Below are positions 1 through 5,606 of a stretch of 5,776 nt of DNA, in pieces. A program made the translations under genes and the position numbers. Under the pieces are notes generated by a model, which worked only from the letters and a program-made list of their open reading frames with translations, had not been told where the DNA came from and ran no database searches. Each line of letters begins with the position of its first letter. Position 1 is the stretch's first letter. Location: positions 1-5,776 of the forward strand of contig QMST01000039.1 of NCBI GenBank assembly GCA_003649745.1, read 5' to 3'. This DNA comes from Thermoplasmata archaeon (lineage in GTDB: Archaea > Thermoplasmatota > E2 > DHVEG-1 > B8-G13).

Positions 1-2
1 AT

Positions 3-800
3 ATCTTTGTTAAAAATGTAAATACAATCCCAATATTATTTCACGCACCTGAGCAGGCTTTTATCAACATCGAGGACAGATGCATCTATGGGTGCATATT
101 CTGTAACAATGCAAGATTATCTAAAAACTCTTTTCTTCAAAAATACAATGATTCTATGTTTGTTGATCTCATACTAAAAGCCTCAAAAAGAGAGGATTTC
201 AAAGCAGTGGCTTTAACAAGCGGGGTCTACCCAGACACTAAAACAATTATTAAAAGAATGACACATATTATAAAAGAAATTAGAAAAAAACTACCTATTA
301 TACCAATTGGTGTTGAACCATATGTTGAGGATAAAAACGAGATAATCCAGCTGAAAGAAGCCGGGGCAGATGAGATAAAAATAAACATCCAAACACCAAA
401 CAAACAGATGTTTAAAAAAACTTGTCCAGGTATGAAATATGAGAAAATCTTGGACTTACTTGATTATGCAGTTGAGATCTTCGGTGAGAACAAGGTGACA
501 TCTAATATAATCTATGGGTTAGGTGAGGAAACAGTTGATATTTTGAATAATATAGAGCTACTTGCAGAAAAGGGAGTGGTACCTAATCTTCGGTTAGTGA
601 GAATAAATGATCAAAATAAGAAGAGAATTGAAAAAATGATGAATAGAAAATTAGAAAATCCTCCTAGTGCTGATTATATTGTTTTCCTTTCAAAACAGCT
701 TAAAAATGTCTTGAAAGATAACAATTTAACAACTCTGGAGTTTAAAACAATGTGCCAACCCTGCAATTGTTGTGACATTGTACCATTCTACGATATTTAA
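3..800 (+). CDS. Biotin-synthase-like radical SAM protein (5' end outside window)
   Basis: The reading frame is open from the left edge to a TAA at 798-800, giving 265 visible residues. The ATG at 156 is internal, because the motif that defines the family lies before it. CIYGCIFC (Cys codons at 81, 93 and 102) is a CX3CX2C site that binds the [4Fe-4S] cluster and S-adenosylmethionine. It is followed by a TIM-barrel-like sequence: a TSG segment, GVEPYV, EAGADEIKINIQTP and IIYGLGEE, which resemble BioB-type radical SAM enzymes. The last 16 residues contain CQPCNCC (CX2CXCC, first Cys codon at 753), which could hold an auxiliary Fe-S cluster. The family looks like the archaeal biotin-synthase-related group (COG2516 type). 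Some members of such groups have been linked to archaeal lipoate synthesis (LipS1/LipS2), but nothing here fixes a substrate. It ends 253 nt before rpl3 and is probably transcribed separately. Radical SAM membership is sure; the subfamily is tentative. Confidence 0.88.
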   Translation: MFVKNVNTIPILFHAPEQAFINIEDRCIYGCIFCNNARLSKNSFLQKYNDSMFVDLILKASKREDFKAVALTSGVYPDTKTIIKRMTHIIKEIRKKLPIIPIGVEPYVEDKNEIIQLKEAGADEIKINIQTPNKQMFKKTCPGMKYEKILDLLDYAVEIFGENKVTSNIIYGLGEETVDILNNIELLAEKGVVPNLRLVRINDQNKKRIEKMMNRKLENPPSADYIVFLSKQLKNVLKDNNLTTLEFKTMCQPCNCCDIVPFYDI

Positions 801-840
801 AAAAGCTCATATTTTTCAGAGGAAGAATACAGGGGCAATC

Positions 841-848
841 TTTAAATA
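841..848 (+). promoter_or_regulatory. Archaeal TATA box of the rpl3 operon
   Basis: TTTAAATA closely matches the archaeal TATA consensus and is the best such match in the gap between the radical SAM gene and rpl3. Archaeal start sites usually lie about 22-27 nt downstream of the box centre, which puts +1 near 868-873. The foldable leader begins just after, at 877. The upstream bases GCAATC are not a strong BRE. The predicted leader would be about 180 nt, unusually long for archaea, where many mRNAs are leaderless. A second A/T-rich stretch, TTTAAAAA at 944-951, is a poorer candidate and lies inside the hairpin region. Confidence 0.6.
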
Positions 849-860
849 CTAAATTTAATT

Positions 861-870
861 ATCCTTTTTT
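861..870 (+). terminator. T-tract, possible terminator of the radical SAM gene
   Basis: ATCCTTTTTT ends in six T residues, 61-70 nt after the radical SAM stop codon. Archaeal RNA polymerase can terminate at U-rich tracts without a hairpin. A shorter T5 lies at 812-816. The T6 falls between the proposed TATA box and start site of the ribosomal operon, so it may instead simply be easily melted promoter DNA. Weak evidence. Confidence 0.3.
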
Positions 871-876
871 CACACC

Positions 877-892
877 TGTCTATAACCAGACA
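877..892. repeat. Palindrome TGTC-N8-GACA, copy 1
   Basis: TGTCTATAACCAGACA is a 16-bp dyad (TGTCT...AGACA). It is also the 5' arm of leader stem P1 and an inverted, imperfect copy of 979-994. On DNA it could be a dimeric regulator site just after the predicted transcription start; on RNA it could form a local hairpin that competes with P1. Which reading holds cannot be told from the sequence. Confidence 0.5.
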
Positions 893-978
893 CTTAAAAA
901 CTGGGCAACATCTCCGATGATGACCCAGCAATCAGGCAGTCAGTTTAAAAAACAAAAGCTTTTGACTGCTTGATTAGG

Positions 979-994
979 TGTCACGGTTTAGACA
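979..994. repeat. Palindrome TGTC-N8-GACA, copy 2 (inverted)
   Basis: TGTCACGGTTTAGACA is a second 16-bp TGTC-N8-GACA dyad. Its reverse complement, TGTCTAAACCGTGACA, matches copy 1 apart from one inserted T and a change around the ACC/AG junction. The centres of the two copies are 102 bp apart. It forms the 3' arm of leader stem P1. Confidence 0.5.
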
Positions 995-1038
995 AAAAAT
1001 AAGGGTAAAAAATCATTTCAATATGAAAAATCGATTTA

Positions 1039-1047
1039 GAAGGAGAT
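1039..1047 (+). promoter_or_regulatory. rpl3 ribosome binding site
   Basis: GAAGGAGAT lies just before the ATG at 1054 and carries the GGAG core at 1042-1045, eight nucleotides before the start codon. GGAGAU at 1042-1047 is exactly complementary to AUCUCC at 910-915 in leader hairpin P2, so the site could be masked by long-range pairing. Confidence 0.8.
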
Positions 1048-1053
1048 AATATT

Positions 1054-2049
1054 ATGGCCAAAAGACATCGACCAAGAAGAGGTTCAATGGGGTATTCTCC
1101 TCGGAAACGTGCTAGATCAGAGACTCCACATATTAAAAACTGGCCAGAGAGCAACGCTGATAAACCCAAGCTACAGGGGTTTGCGGGCTACAAAGCTGGT
1201 ATGACACATGTTTTTGTAATAGATTACAGACCAACCTCTACAACAGCTGGTAAAGAAGTCATGGTTCCAGTTTCAGTTGTTGAGGTTCCACCTATAAAAA
1301 TAGCTGCGATAAGGGGATACAAAGACACCTTCTATGGGTTACAAACCTTGACAGAAATTTGGGCTGATAAAATAGATCCTGAGCTCAAAAAAAGACTACC
1401 CTTGCCTAAAAAGGAGATAAAAAAGGACTGGAATTTGCTTAAAGAAGCAGATGAAATCAGAGTACTAGCATATACCCAACCAAAAACTGTAACAGGAGTA
1501 CCAAAGAAAAAACCAGAGATCATAGAACTAAGGATAGATGGTGGCACCTTGGAGGAGCAAATAGAATATACGAAGCAGATACTTGGAAAAGAGGTGAAAA
1601 TCAGTGATGTTCTAAACGAGGGGGGCATGGTTGATGTAATAGCAGTCACCAAGGGTAAGGGTTTCCAAGGTGCTGTTAAGAGATGGGGTATAAAACTATT
1701 GCATCACAAGGATTCAAAACATAGGAGAAAAATAGGAACAGCTGGATCATGGCATCCAAACTGGGTTCAACCCACGGTTCCACAAGCCGGTCAAATGGGA
1801 TATCATCAGCGAACAGAGTTTAACAAGCGTATACTCAAGATCGGTGAAAATGGGGAGGAGATAACCCCAACGGGTGGTTTCCCACACTACGGCGTAATTA
1901 AAAACAATTATGTTCTAATACATGGCTCTATTCCTGGGCCGACAAAAAGATTAGTTTGCCTAAGAGAAGCCATAAGATACAAGAGGGGAATAAAGGTGGA
2001 AAAACCAGAGTTAACCTACATATCAACGTCTAGTAAACAAGGTGTATAA
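1054..2049 (+). CDS. rpl3: Large-subunit ribosomal protein uL3
   Basis: uL3 binds 23S rRNA early in assembly and reaches toward the peptidyl-transferase centre. The 331 residues fit the archaeal/eukaryotic form, which is much longer than the bacterial protein of about 210. The N terminus (MAKRHRPRRGSMGYSPRKRA) and QGFAGYKAGMTHV (41-53) are typical. The rRNA-binding core follows: GKGFQG (201-206), KHRRKIGTAGSWHPNW (222-237) and GYHQRTEFNKRI (249-260). Trp233 matches the tryptophan at the tip of the central extension (yeast GAWHP). GSIPGPTKRLV (291-301) is the usual C-terminal motif. The start is supported by GGAG eight nucleotides upstream. This is the first gene of the operon and follows the structured leader. 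The stop lies 2 nt before rpl4, whose SD (AAGGTG) is inside this gene's end. Confidence 0.98.
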   Translation: MAKRHRPRRGSMGYSPRKRARSETPHIKNWPESNADKPKLQGFAGYKAGMTHVFVIDYRPTSTTAGKEVMVPVSVVEVPPIKIAAIRGYKDTFYGLQTLTEIWADKIDPELKKRLPLPKKEIKKDWNLLKEADEIRVLAYTQPKTVTGVPKKKPEIIELRIDGGTLEEQIEYTKQILGKEVKISDVLNEGGMVDVIAVTKGKGFQGAVKRWGIKLLHHKDSKHRRKIGTAGSWHPNWVQPTVPQAGQMGYHQRTEFNKRILKIGENGEEITPTGGFPHYGVIKNNYVLIHGSIPGPTKRLVCLREAIRYKRGIKVEKPELTYISTSSKQGV

Positions 2050-2051
2050 CC

Positions 2052-2813
2052 ATGAAAGTAAATATTTATGATCTAAATGGAGAAGTCAAAAACAAAATTG
2101 AACTACCAGACATATTTAGCCACCCTGTTCGACCTGATGTTATAAAAAAAGCCTTTGACATTCTAAGGGCAAACAAACGTCAGCCATATGGTGTTGATCC
2201 AACGGCTGGTAAAAAACATGCAACAGCATCAGCTGGAAAAGGACTGGGGGTTTCACGGGTGCCCCGGTTGACACAGATAGGCAGCAGAAGAGCAGCGCTT
2301 GCACCAGGGACAGTAGGAGGTAGAAGAGCTCATCCACCCAAGGCTGAGAAAAACTGGAAAGAAAAAATCAACAAAAAAGAAAAACAATTAGCAATAAAAT
2401 CAGCTTTATCAGCCACCAAGGATAAAAATATTGTGAAACAAAGAGGACATAGGTTTGATGAAAAAATCACACTACCAATAATCATAGAGAACAAATTTAA
2501 AAACCTCAAGAAGACAAAAGAAGTCATAGAGGTTTTGAAAAAATTAAAAGTCTACGAGGATATAAAAAGAGCAGAAGAAGGAAAGCACATAAGAGCTGGT
2601 AAGGGAAAAAGAAGAGGTAGAAAATACAAGATACCCAAGTCTATACTGATCATCTCAAACAAGGGAGATATACATAAAAGCGCATCTAATATACCTGGTT
2701 TAGATGTCATAACACCTGATCAGATAAACATAGAACACCTCGCACCTGGTGGCAACCCTGGGAGACTCACTATTTTCACAGAAGAGGCAATAAAACAAAT
2801 AGGAGGAAAATAA
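2052..2813 (+). CDS. rpl4: Large-subunit ribosomal protein uL4
   Basis: uL4 has a globular domain on the subunit surface and a long loop lining the narrow part of the exit tunnel. The loop is visible at about residues 50-100: basic and glycine-rich, with VSRVPRLTQIGSRR (67-80) and GTVGGRRAHPPK (86-97), the archaeal/eukaryotic signature. The 253 residues are normal for archaea. The C-terminal part holds HIRAGKGKRRGRKYK (179-193), TPDQINIEHLAPGGNPGRL (221-239) and FTEEAI (242-247), all family-typical. AAGGTG at 2039-2044 is placed correctly for the ATG. The end carries tandem stops (TAATAA). In E. coli L4 represses its own S10 operon through the leader, so uL4 is one candidate ligand for the leader before rpl3; that link is only inference. 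Confidence 0.97.
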   Translation: MKVNIYDLNGEVKNKIELPDIFSHPVRPDVIKKAFDILRANKRQPYGVDPTAGKKHATASAGKGLGVSRVPRLTQIGSRRAALAPGTVGGRRAHPPKAEKNWKEKINKKEKQLAIKSALSATKDKNIVKQRGHRFDEKITLPIIIENKFKNLKKTKEVIEVLKKLKVYEDIKRAEEGKHIRAGKGKRRGRKYKIPKSILIISNKGDIHKSASNIPGLDVITPDQINIEHLAPGGNPGRLTIFTEEAIKQIGGK

Positions 2814-2819
2814 TAAAAA

Positions 2820-3083
2820 ATGGTAGAGGACCCCTATAGAATAATACTACATCCATATGTTACAGAGAAAAGCATGTCTAAACTTGAAAAAGAAAATGCA
2901 TTAGAATTCATAGTTAAAAAAACAGCGAACAGGAGTGAGATTAAAAAGGCAATAGAAAAAATGTTTAATGTGAAAGTGAAAAAAGTAAACACTAGGATAA
3001 CAAAATATGGTAAACATGCCATTGTAACCCTCATGCCAGAATACAAGGCAGAGGATATAGGCATGAGAATAGGAATATTCTAA
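2820..3083 (+). CDS. rpl23: Large-subunit ribosomal protein uL23
   Basis: uL23 sits at the mouth of the exit tunnel and is the docking site for the signal recognition particle and other nascent-chain factors. At 87 residues it has the normal archaeal length. DPYRIILHPYVTEKSM (4-19) contains the family TEKS motif. ANRSEIKKAIEKMFNVKVKKVNT (36-58) is the usual helix-strand core, and the C terminus ends in DIGMRIGIF. AGGAGG at 2801-2806, inside the last codons of rpl4, serves as SD with a rather long 13-nt spacer. The gap from rpl4 is 6 nt, which suggests coupled translation. Confidence 0.97.
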   Translation: MVEDPYRIILHPYVTEKSMSKLEKENALEFIVKKTANRSEIKKAIEKMFNVKVKKVNTRITKYGKHAIVTLMPEYKAEDIGMRIGIF

Positions 3084-3100
3084 GATAAAGAGTGGTTGTT

Positions 3101-3805
3101 ATGGGTAAAAGAATCTTACCGCAAAGAAAAGGACGCGGAACCAGCGTGTTTAGAACACCATCTCACAGGTACAAGGCAGATGTTAAATATGAGATCCAAG
3201 AGGAATTAAAAGGAGTAGTAGAGGATATCCTTCATGATCCCGGTCACACTGCACCCCTTATTAAGGTAAAATTAGAAAATGGAAAAAACACCTATTTAAT
3301 AGCCACTGAGGGTTTGAAAGTAGGAGATACTATAAGATTTACAGAAGAAAAAGATTTCAAAATTGGTAACGTGCTGCCACTGGCAAGTATACCAGAGGGG
3401 TTCACCATCTGCAACATAGAATTATCACCAGGTGATGGCGGCAAACTTGTAAGAAGCAGTGGAGCATATGCGACAGTAATCTCCCATGATAAAGATAAAA
3501 CAGTTATTAAACTCCCATCTGGTAAGTTTAAAACACTTAGGTCACAATGCAGAGCAACCATTGGGATAATAGCAGGTGCAGGTAGAACTGATAAACCATT
3601 TGTAAAAGCAGGTACAAAACATAGAGCTATGAGAGCTAGAGGAAAAACTCATCCCCGTGTAAGAGGTGTCGCTATGAACCCTGTAGCACACCCCCATGGA
3701 GGAGGATCTCATCAACATGTCGGCAGACCTAAAACCGTTAAAAGAGGTGCACCACCAGGAAGAAAAGTTGGAAGTATCTCTGCAAAGAAAACCGGTAGAA
3801 GGTAG
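3101..3805 (+). CDS. rpl2: Large-subunit ribosomal protein uL2
   Basis: uL2 binds 23S rRNA near the peptidyl-transferase centre and helps join the subunits. I start at the ATG at 3101 (234 residues) because archaeal uL2 begins MGKR; a GTG at 3092 would add only three residues and has no SD. The SD for the ATG is itself weak (AGTGG region). GRGTSVFRTPSHRYKADV (11-28) opens the OB-like domain, and GGKLVRSSGAYATVI (113-127) and VRGVAMNP (187-194) are typical. The C-terminal motif reads MNPVAHPHGGGSHQHVG (192-208). His197, equivalent to the functionally important E. coli His229, is kept, but the preceding residue, nearly always Asp, is Ala196 (GCA at 3686-3688). APPGRKVG (217-224) follows. The gap after rpl23 is 17 nt and before rps19 is 7 nt. 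Confidence 0.97.
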   Translation: MGKRILPQRKGRGTSVFRTPSHRYKADVKYEIQEELKGVVEDILHDPGHTAPLIKVKLENGKNTYLIATEGLKVGDTIRFTEEKDFKIGNVLPLASIPEGFTICNIELSPGDGGKLVRSSGAYATVISHDKDKTVIKLPSGKFKTLRSQCRATIGIIAGAGRTDKPFVKAGTKHRAMRARGKTHPRVRGVAMNPVAHPHGGGSHQHVGRPKTVKRGAPPGRKVGSISAKKTGRR

Positions 3806-3812
3806 ATAAAAA

Positions 3813-4271
3813 ATGATAGAGGAAGAGAAAAAAAGGATTAGCAGAGCAAAAAGAAAAAGAAAAGAAAAGAAAAAAATGGAGGTTATCAGCAGAGAGTTTA
3901 GATACAGGGGACTAACCTTAGAGGAACTGCAGAGTTTAACAATAGAGGACCTGTTGAAATATTTACCTGCCAGAACAAGAAGAACATTAAAAAGAGGTTT
4001 GACACCAAGACAAGAAAAACTACTTAGAGAAATCAGAAAAACAGAAAAAGGGAAGCTAATAAAGACACACTGCAGAGACATGATAATATTACCAGAATTT
4101 GTTGGTCACAAAATAGGAATACATAATGGCAAGGAATTTGTACCGGTTGAGATCAAACCAGAAATGATCGGTCACTATCTAGGAGAATTCGCGCTTACAA
4201 GAAAAAGAGTCGTCCACAGTTCACCTGGCGTAGGTGCAACACGTTCATCAAAATACATGCCACTGAAATAA
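3813..4271 (+). CDS. rps19: Small-subunit ribosomal protein uS19
   Basis: uS19 lies in the head of the small subunit, near the A-site finger bridge and uS13. The conserved C-terminal core is clear: [22 protein letters not shown] (86-107), [13 protein letters not shown] (121-133) and the ending [12 protein letters not shown] (141-152). THCRDM and HNGK are archaeal/eukaryotic features. The 152 residues are slightly long for archaea. The first 22 residues are almost all Lys, Arg or Glu ([16 protein letters not shown]) before the family start at about [11 protein letters not shown] (29-39). The ATG at 3813 is preferred because AAGGT lies upstream at 3799-3803; an internal ATG at 3876 has no SD. 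The charged N terminus may therefore be a real lineage extension. Confidence 0.96.
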   Translation: MIEEEKKRISRAKRKRKEKKKMEVISREFRYRGLTLEELQSLTIEDLLKYLPARTRRTLKRGLTPRQEKLLREIRKTEKGKLIKTHCRDMIILPEFVGHKIGIHNGKEFVPVEIKPEMIGHYLGEFALTRKRVVHSSPGVGATRSSKYMPLK

Positions 4272-4285
4272 AGGTTAAAAAGAGT

Positions 4286-4292
4286 AGGTGAT
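4286..4292 (+). promoter_or_regulatory. Consensus SD fixing the TTG start of rpl22
   Basis: AGGTGAT is a 7-nt exact match to the complement of the archaeal 16S 3' end (GGAGGTGATC) and lies five nucleotides before the TTG at 4298. The next in-frame ATG at 4313 would have a 20-nt spacer. The site therefore decides for the TTG. Confidence 0.8.
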
Positions 4293-4297
4293 AAAAT

Positions 4298-4756
4298 TTG
4301 AAAAGATACTCAATGGAAATAGACCCTGAGAAAACCGCAAAAGCATATGGGTTTGAAATGCAATGCTCACCAAAGGACTCATACAACATAGCCAAGGCTG
4401 TAAAAGGGATGAAATTACAGGATGCAAAAAAACTGTTAGAAGATGTGATAGCGTTAGAGAGACCAATAAAATTCTATAGATACAAGAGAAAAGCTGCTCA
4501 CAAAAAAGGTTGCATAGGCGGAGGGGGATACCCAAAAAAAGCTGCAGAATGTATACTTTATGTGATAAAAAACGCGGAAAACAATGCTGAATACAAAGGT
4601 TTAGACACAGAGAACCTGGTCATAGCACATATTTCCACTTATAAGGGTAGAAAAATAGAAGGGATAATCCCAAGGGCACATGGAAGAGCCACGGCGAAAA
4701 ATGAGCAGACAACAAATATAGAAATAATACTCAAGGAGACAGAGGAGGAAGAATAA
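4298..4756 (+). CDS. rpl22: Large-subunit ribosomal protein uL22 (TTG start)
   Basis: uL22 contacts all domains of 23S rRNA and sends a beta-hairpin into the exit tunnel opposite uL4. The N terminus KRYSMEIDPEKTAKAYG matches the archaeal pattern (R-Y-S-x-x-x-DPEKTAKA), which agrees with starting at the TTG at 4298 and not at the ATG at 4313. Other family segments are GMKLQDAKKLLEDVI (37-51), ERPIKFYRYKRKAAHKKG (54-71), GGYPKKAAECI (76-86), and the tunnel hairpin at about 117-144 with PRAHGRATAKNEQTTNIEI. The 152 residues fit archaea. The protein ends in an acidic tail (ETEEEE) encoded by the purine-rich DNA that also supplies the SD of rps3. The 26-nt gap after rps19 is the largest between genes of the operon. 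Confidence 0.96.
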   Translation: MKRYSMEIDPEKTAKAYGFEMQCSPKDSYNIAKAVKGMKLQDAKKLLEDVIALERPIKFYRYKRKAAHKKGCIGGGGYPKKAAECILYVIKNAENNAEYKGLDTENLVIAHISTYKGRKIEGIIPRAHGRATAKNEQTTNIEIILKETEEEE

Positions 4757-4758
4757 AT

Positions 4759-5592
4759 ATGGTAGCGGAGAGAAAGTTCATCAAAGAAAAAGTGAAAAGA
4801 ATGCTAGTAAAAGAGTTCATAATGAAAGAAATCGAAGGAGCAGGATTCGGCGGACTAGACATCCAAAGAACACCGATGGGAACCAGGCTGAGCATGCTTG
4901 TAGAAAGACCTGGACTAGTAATAGGAAGAGGAGGAGCAAACATAAACAAACTTAGCAAAGAACTAGTTGAAAAATTCCAGCTTGACAACCCCCAAATCGA
5001 GATCCAAGAAGTTGGTAACAATGCAGCTTTGAACGCACAGATAATGGCAGAGAAACTCGCAGAAGCCCTAGAGAGAGGATGGCATTTTAGAAGAGCAGGT
5101 CATGCAACCGTGAAAAGAATAATGGATGCAGGAGCCAAAGGATGCCAGGTGATAATCTCCGGTAAACTAACAGGAGAGAGACATAGAACAGAAAAATTCA
5201 CAGAGGGGCATATCAAATACTGCGGAGAAATAGTAAAAGAAGTCATGGATGAGGGATACGCAATCGCCAAACTAAAACCAGGTATACTTGGTGTAAAAGT
5301 CAGGATTATGAAACCAGATGCAAAACTACCAGATGAAATCCATATCAAAACAGTTGAGGAGACAAAAACCGAGGAAAAGAAAGAAGAAAAACAACCAGTT
5401 GGAACAAAACTATCCAAGATAAAAGAACTTGATTCCTCATTGGTAAAAAAACTTGAAAAAGCAGGTATTGAAACCATTGAAGAACTATATGACATGAGCA
5501 TAGAAGAAATAGCATCAATTGAAGGATTAAATGATAAAATAGCTAAAACCTTGAAGGAAAAACTTGAGAAAATAATTAAGGAGGTGAAGTAA
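4759..5592 (+). CDS. rps3: Small-subunit ribosomal protein uS3 with C-terminal HhH-like extension
   Basis: uS3 lies at the mRNA entry tunnel in the head of the small subunit and helps unwind mRNA. An N-terminal type II KH domain covers about residues 15-90, with the GXXG loop G56-R57-G58-G59 inside PGLVIGRGGANI. The uS3 C-terminal domain follows, with WHFRRAGHATVKRIMDAGAKG (108-128) and KLTGERHRTEKFTEG (136-150), and ends near KLPDEIHIK (189-197). An extra part then follows: a charged linker (199-213, rich in Glu and Lys) and about 60 residues (216-277) that resemble tandem helix-hairpin-helix motifs, IKELDSSLVKKLEKAGIETI and IASIEGLNDKIAKTL. Total length is 277, longer than plain archaeal uS3 of about 210-230. 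GGAGG at 4744-4748 supports the ATG. The end of the gene contains the GGAGGTGA placed for rpl29. Confidence 0.97.
   Translation: MVAERKFIKEKVKRMLVKEFIMKEIEGAGFGGLDIQRTPMGTRLSMLVERPGLVIGRGGANINKLSKELVEKFQLDNPQIEIQEVGNNAALNAQIMAEKLAEALERGWHFRRAGHATVKRIMDAGAKGCQVIISGKLTGERHRTEKFTEGHIKYCGEIVKEVMDEGYAIAKLKPGILGVKVRIMKPDAKLPDEIHIKTVEETKTEEKKEEKQPVGTKLSKIKELDSSLVKKLEKAGIETIEELYDMSIEEIASIEGLNDKIAKTLKEKLEKIIKEVK
5580..5587 (+). promoter_or_regulatory. Perfect SD before rpl29, oddly far from the TTG start
   Basis: GGAGGTGA is an 8-nt exact SD inside the last codons of rps3. It ends 19 nt before the TTG at 5607, but only 7 nt before an in-frame ATA at 5595. A weak second SD, AGGA at 5597-5600, is six nucleotides from the TTG. 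The site is real by match, but which start codon it serves is open. Confidence 0.65.
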
Positions 5593-5606
5593 AAATAGGA
5601 AATATT

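Larger units (their letters stand above)
877..994 (+). promoter_or_regulatory. Structured 5' leader of the rpl3 operon: candidate three-way-junction RNA
   Basis: Three helices can be paired by eye. P1 joins 877-895 to 976-994 with 17 pairs including one G-U, a bulged U883 and a small internal loop (A888 against A983-C984). P2 is a hairpin with CTGGG at 901-905 and CCCAG at 924-928, plus inner CATC (909-912) pairing with GATG (919-922). P3 joins 930-942 to 963-975 with 13 consecutive pairs including one G-U, and a 20-nt A-rich loop. Together they enclose the region as a three-way junction that starts a few nucleotides after the predicted +1. P2 contains AUCUCC (910-915), the exact complement of the rpl3 SD GGAGAU (1042-1047). 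I recognise no known riboswitch, tRNA, 5S, SRP or C/D-box RNA here. A cis-acting translational or autoregulatory element is inferred. Confidence 0.55.

Noticed and set aside
916..923. GATGATGA resembles the box C of a C/D-box guide RNA
   Set aside because: No CTGA box D lies nearby on the same strand, and the opposite side of P2 lacks the GA needed for a K-turn.
954..963. Perfect palindrome AAAAGCTTTT in the P3 loop
   Set aside because: Ten bases in an A-rich loop are easily a chance match and can be explained as part of the hairpin top.
917..973. Small reading frame in the leader, MMTQQSGSQFKKQKLLTA, ending within P3
   Set aside because: It has no SD, overlaps P2 and P3 pairing, and begins well inside the predicted transcript. 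It is probably a chance frame, although a leader peptide cannot be fully excluded.
877..994. Known RNA families (TPP or fluoride riboswitch, 5S rRNA, tRNA) or a small transposon-like element
   Set aside because: None of the conserved sequence signatures of those RNAs is present, and I see no target-site duplication outside the inverted arms.
1023..1049. Eight-codon frame MKNRFRRR across the rpl3 SD
   Set aside because: Too short, without its own SD, and it follows from the purine-rich composition of the ribosome binding site.
3092..3100. GTG at 3092 as start of rpl2
   Set aside because: It has no SD, and archaeal uL2 starts MGKR, matching the ATG at 3101.
3542..4081. Long minus-strand open frame opposite the end of rpl2 and the start of rps19
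   Set aside because: It lies antisense to two clearly conserved ribosomal-protein genes, has a low-complexity Ser/Phe/Leu composition, and no recognisable domain.
5100..5501. Minus-strand open frame of 133 codons opposite rps3
   Set aside because: It is a compositional shadow of the conserved uS3 sequence, rich in Ser, Phe and Ile, without a plausible RBS or family match.
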